Shown: positions 32,340-41,363 of the stretch, one piece after another
Layout of the letters: each line of letters opens with the position of its first letter
Position numbering within the stretch: the stretch's first letter is position 1
Source of the DNA: Sulfuritalea sp.
GTDB lineage: Bacteria > Pseudomonadota > Gammaproteobacteria > Burkholderiales > Rhodocyclaceae
Length of the DNA: 64,000 nt
Assembly (NCBI GenBank): GCA_016712985.1
Contig: JADJQA010000015.1
Span: 1 to 64,000 of the forward strand
Direction of reading: 5' to 3'
Notes under the pieces: model-generated
Databases searched by the model: none
What the model saw: the letters and a program-made list of their open reading frames with translations, nothing else
Told to the model about the DNA's origin: nothing
Made by a program: the position numbers and the translations under genes

Positions 32340-32548
32340 ATATAGATCTCTTATGATTAGTAAGGGAGACGCGTTACTGTGGATAAGCGGGTATTTTCTA
32401 TTGAATACATGCAACTATAAGGTTGATAAGCCGGTTGAGAAGGCATTGCCGAAATTGTGGATGATTGTGGATGAATTCTGGGTTGTGGGCCACCAAACGG
32501 TGTTATCCACAATTTCTCAATACCTTGTTCTGCGTACTTGATCACAGA
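32340..32548. other. oriC: Probable chromosomal replication origin (dnaA–dnaN spacer)
   Basis: The 209-base spacer holds two perfect DnaA boxes in opposite orientation, TGTGGATAA at 32378-32386 and TTATCCACA at 32503-32511. Two one-mismatch copies (TGTGGATGA) lie at 32456-32464 and 32466-32474, spaced 10 bases apart. The left half (32340-32430) is AT-rich compared with the surroundings and could serve as the unwinding element. Together with flanking dnaA, dnaN, gyrB, rpmH and parAB this is the best origin candidate in the window. Confidence 0.75.
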
Positions 32549-33916
32549 TTAGCCTTTGATCGTTTGCATCAGGACATGCAGGTCGTTGTTGAGTCGATTG
32601 TCCTTGCCACGCAAGTCCACGATCGTGCGGCAAGCGTGCATTACAGTGGTGTGATCGCGGCCGCCAAAGGCTTCTCCGATTTCTGGCAGACTGTGCGAGG
32701 TAAGCTCACGGGTCAACCACATGGCTACCTGGCGAGGCCTGGCGATGGCACGGGTACGTTTTTTGGAATACATGTCGGCGACTTTGATTTTATAGAAGTC
32801 CGAGACGGTTTTCTGTACCAATTCAAGGGATATTTGTCGGTTGGTGGCTCCAATTATGTCGCGCAATGCTTCCTTGGCGACATCGAGATTTATGTCACAA
32901 CCATGAAAGCGGGCGTAGGCGACGACTCGATTCAGCGCACCCTCGAGTTCGCGCACGTTGGAGCGCAGATTTTTTGCGATAAGAAAAGAAACTTCTTCTG
33001 AAATGCTGATGTGCTCCGCTTCGGCCTTTTTCTGGAGGATCGCGATGCGCATTTCGAGTTCGGGGGGATCGATGGAAACCGTAAGTCCCCAGTCAAAGCG
33101 CGACACCAGGCGTTCTTCGAGTCCTTGAACATCCTTCGGGTAGGTATCGCAAGTGATGACGATTTGTTTTTTTGCCTCGATCAGGGAGTTGAAGGCGTAA
33201 AAGAATTCCTCCTGCGTCCGATCCTTGCGATTGAAAAACTGGATGTCGTCAATCAACAGCAAGTCAAGCGAGCGGTAGTAGCGCTTGAAGGCTTCGCGGG
33301 AATTTTGCTGAAAGGCCTTTACGACATCAGAGAAGTAATCCTCGGCATGGACGTAACGTACCTCCATTGTCGGATTCGCGGCATGGATTGAATTGCCAAT
33401 GGCGTGGATCAGATGAGTCTTGCCCAGTCCGACACCGCCGTAAATGAACAGGGGATTGTAGGAGACTCCAGGGTTCATCGCGACCTGTTGGGCAGCAGCG
33501 CGCGCAAGATCGTTGGCCCGTCCCGTAACCAGTGTGTCAAACGTGAAATCCGCGTTCAGTCGGGTCTTTTCATACTCCGGATCAGCAGGCGGGCCAGTGG
33601 TTACATAAGTTACCAGCGCTACCTGAGGCTTTGCCTCAGTACCGTCCGCGATCGAAGGAATATCTGCGACTGCTTCGGCTACGCCAAGATTCAGTTGGAT
33701 CGGAGCGGAGAAGAATTCGCGGCCAAGTGCTTCAATTTGAGTTAGATAGCGTTCTCGCACCCATTGCATAACGAAGCGGTTGGGGGCGACCAAGCGAAAC
33801 TGGGTAGGATCGGCCCCGTTGGTTTCCAAGCGCAGGGTTTTAATCCAAGTGTTGAACTGCTGGGCAGGAAGTTCCTGCTCGAAGCGGTTCAGACAAATGG
33901 ACCAGAATTCACTCAT
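32549..33916 (-). CDS. dnaA: Chromosomal replication initiator DnaA
   Basis: Binds DnaA boxes and opens the origin. The 455-residue protein has the N-terminal DnaB-contact domain (FWSICLNRFEQELPAQQFNTWI), a variable linker, and an AAA+ domain with YNPLFIYGGVGLGKTHLIHAIGN in two parts (Walker A GGVGLGKTH) and LLIDDIQF (Walker B). The C-terminal DnaA-box-binding signature reads IARPRQVAMWLTRELT then RDHTTVMHACR. Length is normal. It reads away from rpmH, with a DnaA box in the shared upstream region. Confidence 0.97.
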   Translation of the reverse strand: MSEFWSICLNRFEQELPAQQFNTWIKTLRLETNGADPTQFRLVAPNRFVMQWVRERYLTQIEALGREFFSAPIQLNLGVAEAVADIPSIADGTEAKPQVALVTYVTTGPPADPEYEKTRLNADFTFDTLVTGRANDLARAAAQQVAMNPGVSYNPLFIYGGVGLGKTHLIHAIGNSIHAANPTMEVRYVHAEDYFSDVVKAFQQNSREAFKRYYRSLDLLLIDDIQFFNRKDRTQEEFFYAFNSLIEAKKQIVITCDTYPKDVQGLEERLVSRFDWGLTVSIDPPELEMRIAILQKKAEAEHISISEEVSFLIAKNLRSNVRELEGALNRVVAYARFHGCDINLDVAKEALRDIIGATNRQISLELVQKTVSDFYKIKVADMYSKKRTRAIARPRQVAMWLTRELTSHSLPEIGEAFGGRDHTTVMHACRTIVDLRGKDNRLNNDLHVLMQTIKG

Positions 33917-34026
33917 TGCGCTTGGGTAGATAGGGGACGAGAAACCAAGGGATCCGTAAGTGCGACTTCTTTATGGTCGCTTGTCTGCTTCCGGATAAGG
34001 ACGCATTCTAGCTGTTTCATCGTGAG

Positions 34027-34035
34027 TTATCCACA
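34027..34035 (+). promoter_or_regulatory. DnaA box in the dnaA–rpmH spacer
   Basis: A perfect TTATCCACA lies about 110 bases upstream of dnaA and 20 bases upstream of the rpmH -35 element. It could serve autoregulation of dnaA or be part of the origin. Confidence 0.75.
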
Positions 34036-34054
34036 GCCCTGGCATTTGTTCTTC

Positions 34055-34083
34055 TTGACAAATCCGCCACAAGACGCTGTAAT
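34055..34083 (+). promoter_or_regulatory. Sigma-70 promoter of rpmH
   Basis: TTGACA (34055-34060), a 17-base spacer, then TGTAAT (34078-34083), about 32 bases upstream of the rpmH ATG. This is a near-consensus promoter, as expected for the ribosomal-protein operon rpmH-rnpA-yidD-yidC. Confidence 0.8.
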
Positions 34084-34115
34084 CTACGGTTTTTCTTAAT
34101 TCAAGGGATATTGCC

Positions 34116-34250
34116 ATGAAACGCACCTACCAGCCTTCGGTTGTGCGCCGCAAACGCACCCATGGGTTCCTAGTGCGCATGCGAACCCGGGGTGGTCGTG
34201 CGGTGATCCATGCGCGTCGTGCCAAGGGACGTCATCGCCTCGGCGTCTGA
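34116..34250 (+). CDS. rpmH: 50S ribosomal protein L34
   Basis: A 44-residue, very basic protein: it begins MKRTYQPSVVRRKRTHGF and ends with HRLGV, with the L34 core RMRTRGGRAV and RRAKGRHRL. This is full length for L34, a component of the large ribosomal subunit. It has a strong promoter upstream and an AAGGGA site before the start. The next gene, rnpA, begins inside or immediately after it. Confidence 0.97.
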   Translation: MKRTYQPSVVRRKRTHGFLVRMRTRGGRAVIHARRAKGRHRLGV

Positions 34251-34623
34251 GCGCGTAGCTTCGTTTCGCGCCGCGCAGCGCCTGCATCAGCCGCAAGAAT
34301 TTTCGGCCGTGATGGCAGCTCGGCGTGTAGTGCGCGGTGAGTTTTTTGCTTTGCACTATCGTCTAGCCAGCACGGGCGGGGTATCTCGCCTTGGATTGAT
34401 CGTACCGAAACGTTTGGCGCGAGCCGCTTCCTTGCGCAACGCCATAAAGCGTCAAGGCCGAGAAGCCTTCCGCTTGTTGAAGGTCGAAATTTCACCCTGC
34501 GACCTGGTCATGCGGCTGACACGGCAGATCAAGGGAGTGAATGCGCGGGATAGTAGTCAGCGAAAAATCTGGCGTTCGGAACTGGAAAATCTCTTGAAGC
34601 TCCTGCCAATGTTGTCGCCATGA
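34210..34623 (+). CDS. rnpA: Ribonuclease P protein component
   Basis: Protein subunit of RNase P, which matures the 5' ends of tRNAs. The core is visible: FRAAQRLHQPQEFSAV near the N-terminus, RLGLIVPKRLARAASLRNAIKRQGREAFR split over the conserved RNR-type loop (here LRNAIKR), and the C-terminal helix. The only ATG in frame (34210) lies within rpmH, giving about a 40-base overlap and a roughly 17-residue N-terminal extension; GTG 34216 is an alternative. No start codon exists between the rpmH stop and the conserved core, so an overlapping start is required unless a base is missing here. Confidence 0.9.
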   Translation: MRVVPRDVIASASERVASFRAAQRLHQPQEFSAVMAARRVVRGEFFALHYRLASTGGVSRLGLIVPKRLARAASLRNAIKRQGREAFRLLKVEISPCDLVMRLTRQIKGVNARDSSQRKIWRSELENLLKLLPMLSP

Positions 34624-34841
34624 GATCTGTGTTTGTTTACCCGTGCTTGTTGTTGATACGCGCCTATCAGGTCGCAATCAGTCCCATGTTGGGTAGTCGC
34701 TGTCGGTTTCACCCGAGTTGTTCGGAGTATTCGATGGGAGTCCTCAGTCGCCATGGTTTATTCAGGGGTTTATGGCTGGCCGTCCGACGAGTCGGGCGTT
34801 GTCATCCCTGGCATCCGGGCGGGTATGATCCAGTTCCCTGA
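34620..34841 (+). CDS. yidD: Membrane protein insertion efficiency factor YidD
   Basis: A 73-residue amphipathic protein that assists YidC-dependent insertion. It has the family's conserved stretch: LIRAYQVAISPMLGSRCRFHPSCSEYS with three cysteines read in two parts, then LGRCHPW-type VGRCHPWHPGGYDPVP. Its ATG overlaps the rnpA stop (ATGA). Position between rnpA and yidC is the normal bacterial order. Confidence 0.94.
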   Translation: MRSVFVYPCLLLIRAYQVAISPMLGSRCRFHPSCSEYSMGVLSRHGLFRGLWLAVRRVGRCHPWHPGGYDPVP

Positions 34842-34939
34842 TTTTTTCACTCAGGTCGTTGCACCCAGCGCGGAGAAGTCCGGCGTCAGCCCAAACTGAA
34901 ACTTCGTTTTTTGCGACCCGAATCACTGCCGAGACAGTA

Positions 34940-36571
34940 ATGGATAACCGACGATTGATCCTGCTTCTGGTGTTCAGTTTCTCGCTGATCATGCTTTGGG
35001 ATGCCTGGCAGCGGCAGAGCCTGCCCAAATCGGTGGCAGCCACGGCGACGGGCGTTGTGTCAACCGCAGCCCCGCCAGGGGTGGTGCCGACGCCGACAGT
35101 GCCGGTAGCTGGTGCGGGTCCGGCGGGTGCGGTTCCGGTAACTGCGGGGGCAGTAATGCCAGGTTCCGTCGGGGTAAAGGTCAGAACCGATTTGTATGTG
35201 GCGGATATCTCCTCACAGGGCGGGGACATCACGCGGCTTGAACTGATTGGCCATTCAGATACCGAAAACAAGTCAAAGAACTTCGTGCTTTTCGACAATG
35301 GCGAGAAGCACGTTTACTTGGCTCAGTCAGGGCTGATCGGCGAGGGCTTGCCGAATCACAAGACGGAGTGGAAGCTGGCGGCTGGCGAGCAGGTGCTCAA
35401 GGATGGTGAGCAGCAGCTTGAGGTCCGCCTGGAGGCCAGGGCTGCGAATGGCGCCAAGCTGGCCAAGACCTATGTTTTTAATCGAGGCAGCTATCAGATC
35501 GAGGTTCGCCATGAAGGGGCGCCCGCTGGCGCCCACGCCTATTATCAGATTACGCGTGATGGCAAGCCGGCCGAGCAGCAGGGCAGCTCGATGATGATGG
35601 GGGTAACGACTTTTACCGGGCCTGCCGTATTTACCGAGGCAGAGAAATACCAGAAGGTCGAGTTCGCCGATATTTTGAAGAACAAGGCCAAATTTGCGCA
35701 GACAGCGGACAACGGTTGGCTGGCAATGGTTCAGCATTACTTTGTATCGGCATGGTTGGCGACGGCCGGGACGGCGCGTGAGTTCTATATGCGCAAGGTC
35801 GGCGAAGATCTGTATTCGGCAGGCGTGATTCTTCCGGTAAGCGCGGACGGGAAGAGTGCGGTATCGCTTTACGCCGGGCCGCAGGAGCAGAACAAGCTGG
35901 AGAAGATCGCTCCAGGGCTTGATCTGGTCGTGGACTATGGCTGGTTGACGGTGATTGCTGCGCCGCTGTTCTGGGTCCTTGGTGCAATTCACAAGCTGGT
36001 CGGCAACTGGGGGTGGGCGATCATCGGTCTGACCGTCTTGCTCAAGTTGGCGTTTTTTCCGCTTTCTGCCGCGAGTTACAAGTCGATGGCCAAGATGCGA
36101 GTGCTGACGCCGAAACTGGTGAAACTGAAGGAAACCTACGGCGATGACAAGCAGCGCCTGAACCAAGAAATGATGGCGTTGTACAAGCGGGAGAAGGTTA
36201 ATCCCCTGGGTGGTTGTCTCCCGGTGCTGGTGCAGATTCCTGTGTTCATCGCACTTTACTGGGTACTGTTGGGCACCGTCGAGATGCGTAACGCACCTTG
36301 GCTGGGCTGGATCACCGACTTGTCGGTAAAGGATCCGTACTATGTTTTGCCGTTGATCATGGGCGCCACCATGTTCATCCAGACCAAGCTCAATCCGACA
36401 CCGCCTGACCCGATTCAGGCCAAGGTCATGCTGTTCATGCCGATCGTGTTTACGGGCATGTTCCTTTTCTTCCCTGCGGGTCTGGTGCTCTACTGGACGG
36501 TTAACAACCTGTTGTCGATCGCGCAGCAGTGGCAGATCACGCGAATGGTCGAGTCCGGAGAGAAAAAGTAG
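34940..36571 (+). CDS. yidC: Membrane protein insertase YidC
   Basis: Inserts and folds inner-membrane proteins, alone or with SecYEG. The start MDNRRLILLLVFSFSLIMLWDAWQ gives TM1. A Pro/Ala-rich linker follows, then the large periplasmic beta domain (about residues 75-340). The conserved five-helix insertase core includes WGWAIIGLTVLLKLAFFPLS, KYKSM-type SYKSMAKMR, GGCLPVLVQIPVFIALYWVL and the last helix LYWTVNNLLSIAQQW. Length is 543 residues. Earlier in-frame ATG 34859 would add a non-hydrophobic leader and is rejected. Confidence 0.96.
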   Translation: MDNRRLILLLVFSFSLIMLWDAWQRQSLPKSVAATATGVVSTAAPPGVVPTPTVPVAGAGPAGAVPVTAGAVMPGSVGVKVRTDLYVADISSQGGDITRLELIGHSDTENKSKNFVLFDNGEKHVYLAQSGLIGEGLPNHKTEWKLAAGEQVLKDGEQQLEVRLEARAANGAKLAKTYVFNRGSYQIEVRHEGAPAGAHAYYQITRDGKPAEQQGSSMMMGVTTFTGPAVFTEAEKYQKVEFADILKNKAKFAQTADNGWLAMVQHYFVSAWLATAGTAREFYMRKVGEDLYSAGVILPVSADGKSAVSLYAGPQEQNKLEKIAPGLDLVVDYGWLTVIAAPLFWVLGAIHKLVGNWGWAIIGLTVLLKLAFFPLSAASYKSMAKMRVLTPKLVKLKETYGDDKQRLNQEMMALYKREKVNPLGGCLPVLVQIPVFIALYWVLLGTVEMRNAPWLGWITDLSVKDPYYVLPLIMGATMFIQTKLNPTPPDPIQAKVMLFMPIVFTGMFLFFPAGLVLYWTVNNLLSIAQQWQITRMVESGEKK

Positions 36572-36678
36572 GCGAGGCCACGGTCCTGCGGGATTCGATG
36601 GCTTATCGGGGCCCCGTGCCGGGACTTGATGTCTCCGGCGCCGGAGGGGACGGACGCCCTTGCGGATAGGGAGAGCGG

Positions 36679-38025
36679 ATGGAATCGCCGCGGATCGAGA
36701 TCATCGCCGCCATTGCCACCGCTCCGGGGCGTGGTGGTATCGGTGTGGTGCGGGTATCCGGCATGGATCTGCTGCCCTTTGCAGGGACTCTGATCGGCAA
36801 AATGCCATTGCCGCGTCGCGCGACGCTTGGCCACTTTCTAGGCGCTGATGGGACACCCATTGACCAGGGAATTCTGCTGTATTTTCCGGCGCCGCATTCC
36901 TTTACTGGCGAGGATGTGCTGGAACTTCAGGGTCACGGTGGCCCGGTGGTGCTGCAAATGCTGCTGGGGCGCTGCCTCGAGCTCGGCGCGCGCGTGGCGG
37001 AACCAGGAGAATTTTCGAAGCGCGCCTTTCTCAATGACAAGATTGATCTGGTCCAGGCCGAAGCGGTCGCCGATCTGATCGAGGCGGGCACCGCGGCGGC
37101 GGCGCGCTCGGCGCTGCGTTCATTGTCAGGCGAATTCTCGCGTGAAGTGCGTGAGTTGGTAGCGCGCCTTACCGAGTTGCGTACGCTGGTGGAGGCGACG
37201 CTGGATTTTCCCGAGGAGGAAATCGACATCCTGCGGGACACGGATGCAGCGCAGCGGCTGGGGGGTTTTCGCGTTGATCTGGACTCACTGCTGGCACGGG
37301 GGCGTGCCGGGCGCCTGCTGCGCACCGGTCTGCACGTGGTGCTGGCTGGCCTGCCAAATGTCGGCAAGTCTTCCTTGTTGAATCGCCTGGCTGGCGAGGA
37401 GCGGGCGATAGTGACCGAGGTTCCCGGCACCACGCGCGACGCGATCCGGGAAACGATTCAGATCGAAGGTATACCCCTGCACATCATCGATACGGCTGGG
37501 CTGCGTGAAACCGAAGATCCGGTGGAGAAGATCGGCATCGAGCGGGCCTGGCGCGAAATCGAGCGAGCCGACGTGGTGTTGCAACTTATCGATTCGCGCA
37601 GTGGGATTACACCCGCCGACCATGCAGTCGCAGTGCGTCTTCCGCAGGGCATTGAACGGATTGTGGTGGAGAACAAGAGCGATCTGGCCCGCCAGGGCGC
37701 GGCTCGCTTCAGCGCCGGCGGCCGGGTGCATTTGCGCCTGTCGGCAAAAAGCGGCGAGGGCATCGGCCTGCTGCGTGATGAGCTGCTGCGTGTAGCCGGT
37801 TGGACCGGGCATGGCGAAGACGTTGTACTGGCCCGCGAGCGGCATCTGGAAGCGCTTGGAGTTGCCGCCGAGAAGTCGGCGCTGGCGGCGCGCCGGTTGG
37901 ATCGGATTGAGCTCTGCGCGGAAGAGTTGCGCTTGGCGCAGGAAGCCTTGTCACGGATTACCGGCGAGTTCGGCGCCGACGATCTGCTGGGGGAGATCTT
38001 CTCGCGGTTCTGTATCGGCAAGTGA
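36679..38025 (+). CDS. mnmE: tRNA modification GTPase MnmE
   Basis: With MnmG it installs the 5-carboxymethylaminomethyl group on wobble uridine of certain tRNAs. The N-terminal folate-binding domain (IAAIATAPGRGGIGVVRVSG), helical domain and inserted G domain are complete. G motifs are GLPNVGKSSLLN, the TRDAIRE switch, DTAGLRE and NKSD. The protein ends in CIGK, the conserved C-terminal cysteine motif. Length is 448 residues. Its partner mnmG lies about 1 kb downstream, after a permease gene and the parS sites. Confidence 0.97.
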   Translation: MESPRIEIIAAIATAPGRGGIGVVRVSGMDLLPFAGTLIGKMPLPRRATLGHFLGADGTPIDQGILLYFPAPHSFTGEDVLELQGHGGPVVLQMLLGRCLELGARVAEPGEFSKRAFLNDKIDLVQAEAVADLIEAGTAAAARSALRSLSGEFSREVRELVARLTELRTLVEATLDFPEEEIDILRDTDAAQRLGGFRVDLDSLLARGRAGRLLRTGLHVVLAGLPNVGKSSLLNRLAGEERAIVTEVPGTTRDAIRETIQIEGIPLHIIDTAGLRETEDPVEKIGIERAWREIERADVVLQLIDSRSGITPADHAVAVRLPQGIERIVVENKSDLARQGAARFSAGGRVHLRLSAKSGEGIGLLRDELLRVAGWTGHGEDVVLARERHLEALGVAAEKSALAARRLDRIELCAEELRLAQEALSRITGEFGADDLLGEIFSRFCIGK

Positions 38026-38035
38026 GCAGAAAGGC

Positions 38036-38800
38036 ATGGTCGAATTCGATTTGATACTGCTCTTGGCAGCCGCGTTGTGTGCCGGCTTTGTCGATGCGGT
38101 TGCTGGCGGTGGCGGACTGATTCAGGTGCCGGCTTTGTTGGTGTCGTTGCCTGCCGAGTTGCCCGCAACCGTGTTCGGCACCAACAAGCTGGCGAGTATT
38201 TTTGGTACCGGCAATGCGGCACTGCGTTATGCGCGGCGGATCTCCCTGCCTTGGGGTATTGCCTTGCCGGCAGCAGTTGCGGCATTGCTGTTTGCGTTTG
38301 GGGGTGCAGCGGCGGTGGCATGGCTACCCAAAGACGTCGTCCGTCCGCTGGTGCTCGGCTTTCTGGTGCTGGTGATGATTTACACGGTGATCAAGCCGGG
38401 GTTCGGTGCAGCATCGGGTTTGCGCCTGGCATCGGGACAGGAGCATCGTCGTGCACTATTGCTGGGTGCTGTATTGGGTTTCTACGACGGCTTTTTTGGA
38501 CCTGGTGCGGGCAGCTTTATGATCTTTGCTTTGGTGCGCTTTTTTGGGCTGGATTTTCTGCACGCGTCAGGTGCGGCCAAGGTGGTTAATTTTGCGACGA
38601 ATGCGGCGGCGTTGGCGTATTTCGTTCCGACCGGACATGTGCTTTGGATAATCGGGTTGACCATGGCGCTATTCAATATTTGCGGCGCGCTGCTGGGTGC
38701 GCGACTCGCCATGCGGCACGGCAATGGGTTCGTACGCGGAGTCTTCATTGTGGTGGCCCTGGTGTTGATTGCTCGCCTGGGCTATGACACATTTGCTTGA
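38036..38800 (+). CDS. TSUP family (TauE/SafE) membrane permease
   Basis: A 254-residue inner-membrane protein with about eight hydrophobic segments arranged as two repeats, typical of TauE/SafE. Family landmarks are AGFVDAVAGGGGLIQVPALL near residue 17, the FGTNKLASIFGTGNAALRY segment, GFYDGFFGPGAGSFM and the C-terminal LFNICGALLGARLAMRHG. Family members export sulfite, sulfoacetate or similar anions; the substrate here is not known. It starts 11 bases after mnmE and is probably co-transcribed with it. Confidence 0.88.
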   Translation: MVEFDLILLLAAALCAGFVDAVAGGGGLIQVPALLVSLPAELPATVFGTNKLASIFGTGNAALRYARRISLPWGIALPAAVAALLFAFGGAAAVAWLPKDVVRPLVLGFLVLVMIYTVIKPGFGAASGLRLASGQEHRRALLLGAVLGFYDGFFGPGAGSFMIFALVRFFGLDFLHASGAAKVVNFATNAAALAYFVPTGHVLWIIGLTMALFNICGALLGARLAMRHGNGFVRGVFIVVALVLIARLGYDTFA

Positions 38801-38815
38801 GGGGAGCAGGGGGAT

Positions 38816-38831
38816 TGTTTCACGTGAAACC
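38816..38831. promoter_or_regulatory. parS site 1
   Basis: TGTTTCACGTGAAACC matches the ParB-binding consensus TGTTTCACGTGAAACA at 15 of 16 positions. It lies about 285 bases upstream of mnmG and some 3.3 kb from the parAB genes, near the putative origin. Confidence 0.92.
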
Positions 38832-38841
38832 AGATGGTCAT

Positions 38842-38857
38842 GGTTTCACGTGAAACA
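38842..38857. promoter_or_regulatory. parS site 2
   Basis: GGTTTCACGTGAAACA is a second centromere site matching 15 of 16 positions, 10 bases after the first. Two closely spaced parS copies would nucleate ParB spreading for chromosome segregation. Confidence 0.92.
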
Positions 38858-39098
38858 CGTTAGACGACTTGCCAGCAATCGCTACGGCTTACTCTGTTTG
38901 AAGCGGTGTTGGCATTGACCGAAGCGATGTTTTTGCAACGAGAGGCGTATGATTGCGCCTCTCTTAGGTTGCGGCAAAACCTACTCCAACGCGGGCGGGC
39001 CTTCCCCCAATTTCATTTCAGTTTCGGCCATTGCGCTTAACGCTGATGAAGCAGGGGTTAGCGTCAACTGAAACTTCACTTTTTCTTGGTCTGGCGGC

Positions 39099-40705
39099 GT
39101 GCAATTTCCTGGTTCCTTGGATGTGATAGTGATTGGCGGGGGCCATGCGGGCACCGAAGCGGCGCTGGCGGCCGCGCGCTCCGGTGCGCGAACCCTGCTG
39201 CTGAGCCACAACATCGAAACCTTGGGTGCCATGTCCTGTAATCCGTCGATTGGTGGAATTGGCAAAGGACACTTGGTGAAGGAAGTAGATGCCCTCGGTG
39301 GTGCGATGGCCGCTGCTGCAGACGAGGCCGGGATTCAATTCCGCATACTGAATGCCTCCAAGGGGCCCGCAGTACGCGCTACCAGAGCCCAGACTGATCG
39401 GCAGCTCTACAAACAGGCCATCCGCGGCCGACTGGAAAACCAGCCCAATCTGACATTGTTCCAACAGGCGGCAGATGATCTGATTCTAAGCGGCGATCGC
39501 ATAAGCGGCGTGGTCACGCAATTAGGCATCCGTTTCGAGGCCCCGCCGTGGTGCTGACCGCTGGTACCTTTCTAAATGGTCTGGTTCATGTCGGACTGGC
39601 GAACTACCGGGCCGGAAGGTTCGGCGATCCACCGGCGACCTCTCTGGCCGAGCGCCTGAAAGAGCTACGCCTTCCGGTTGGCCGCCTCAAGACCGGGACG
39701 CCACCGCGTCTCGACGGACGCAGCATCGATTATTCGGCCTTGCAGGCGCAGCCGGGAGATGATCCGGTGCCCGTGTTCTCTTTCATGGGCACGCGCAGCC
39801 AGCATCCCCGCCAGGTTCCATGCTGGATCACCCATACCAATTGTCGCACCCACGAAATCATTCGTTCCGGACTGGATCGCTCGCCGATGTTTACCGGAGT
39901 CATCGAAGGTGTCGGACCGCGCTACTGCCCTTCGATCGAGGACAAGATTCATCGTTTTTCCGGCAAGCAGAGTCATCAGATATTTCTTGAACCGGAAGGC
40001 CTCACCACCCACGAAATCTATCCGCAGGGTATTTCCACCAGCCTGCCGTTTGATATTCAACTGGCTCTGGTGCGCTCCATCCGCGGCCTCGAGCACGAGC
40101 CCTACCGGATGTTTACCAGTCGCGCCGAATACCGCCTGTCACTGCGCGAGGACAATGCCGACCTGCGGCTGACCGAAACCGGTCGCGGGCTTGGGCTGGT
40201 CGATGATCAGCGCTGGGATGCCTTCAATCGCAAGCGTGATGCCGTGGCGCTCGAGACCGAGCGCCTGAAGGCGACCTGGGTTAATCCGCGTCAGCTTCCG
40301 GAGGCCGATGCGCTTCGCGTGCTGGGCCAGCCGATGGAACGGGAATACCGCTTGTTCGACTTGCTACGGCGGCCTGAAGTCAGCTACACCAGTCTGCTAA
40401 CCCTGCCGGCGGCCGGCGAGGGGGTTGCCGACCGAGAGGTAATCGAGCAGGTGGAGATACAGGCCAAGTATCAGGGCTATATCGAGCGACAGCGGGACGA
40501 GATCGAAAAAAGCCTTGCCCATGAATTGCTGCGGCTGCCCGCTGACATTGACTACGCACAGGTGCACGGCTTGTCCTTCGAGGTGAGGCAGAAACTTGCC
40601 CAGATGCGCCCGCAGACCCTGGGGCAGGCGTCGCGCCTGCAAGGCGTCACTCCGGCGGCGATTTCTCTGCTGTTGGTGCATCTGAAGCGGCGCAAGGCGG
40701 CATGA
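39099..40705 (+). CDS. mnmG: tRNA uridine modification FAD enzyme MnmG (frameshift and internal deletion)
   Basis: FAD/NADH-dependent partner of MnmE. The N-terminal dinucleotide fold (VIVIGGGHAGTEAALAAAR), CNPSIGGIGKGHLVKE, and the later FTGVIEGVGPRYCPSIEDK and GLTTHEIYPQGISTSLPF are present. A base is missing near 39541-39545 (FEAP then AVVLTAGTF). More strikingly, SIRGLE is followed directly by EPYRMFTSRAEYRL: the roughly 95 residues normally between them are absent, including the segment with YAIEYD and the GYEEAA motif near the flavin. Reconstructed length is about 535, against about 630 in relatives. The start is GTG 39099. As given, the protein would not be functional. Confidence 0.92.
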
Positions 40706-41361
40706 GTCTGGCGAACCAGTTACGCGATGGCCTGGCGTTGCTCGGACTGGACCTGTCGGCCGCAATACAGTCCAGGCTGCTCGACTTTGTCGCTTTGCTG
40801 AGGAAATGGAATCGCACCTACAACCTGACCGCGATCCGCGATGAAGGCGAAATGGTTACCCAGCATCTGCTCGATTCGCTCTCGGTGCTGCCGGCCTTGC
40901 CGCAGTCATGCGCAGGCATATCTCCTGGGACGGCAACGGCGGATTGGCGCTGGGCGGATGTCGGCAGCGGAGCCGGGCTGCCCGGAATCCCGCTGGCAAT
41001 CGCGCGACCGGATCTCGCCATGACGCTGATCGAAGCCGTCGACAAGAAGTCGGCTTTTCAGCGTCAGGCCAAGATTGAACTCGGCTTGTCCAATGTCACC
41101 GTGTTCAACGGGCGCGTTGAAGCCATGCCAGGCGGTCGGTTCGATGTCGTGATATCCCGCGCCTTCGCGGACTTGACTGACTTCGTGCGTGTTGCCGGCC
41201 ATTTGGCTGCGCCGTATGGCAGGCTCTACGCCATGAAGGGATTGGCGTCGAAGGACGAAGCAAGGTGCCTGCCGTCTGGCTGGGTGATGCTTGATTGCGC
41301 CAGGCTGAGTGTTCCAGGACTGGATGCGCAGCGCCATCTGATTGTTCTTGAGAGACTCTGA
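40702..41361 (+). CDS. rsmG: 16S rRNA (guanine527-N7) methyltransferase
   Basis: Uses S-adenosylmethionine to methylate G527 of 16S rRNA. The 219-residue protein shows LLRKWNRTYNLTAIRD near residue 32, the SAM-binding VGSGAGLPGIPLAI near 90, VDKKSAFQRQ and the VISRAFADL segment. Its ATG overlaps the mnmG stop (ATGA). Relatives are about 205-215 residues; a slightly longer loop before the SAM motif (SCAGISPGTATADW) accounts for the difference. Confidence 0.95.
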   Translation: MSLANQLRDGLALLGLDLSAAIQSRLLDFVALLRKWNRTYNLTAIRDEGEMVTQHLLDSLSVLPALPQSCAGISPGTATADWRWADVGSGAGLPGIPLAIARPDLAMTLIEAVDKKSAFQRQAKIELGLSNVTVFNGRVEAMPGGRFDVVISRAFADLTDFVRVAGHLAAPYGRLYAMKGLASKDEARCLPSGWVMLDCARLSVPGLDAQRHLIVLERL

Positions 41362-41363
41362 CG

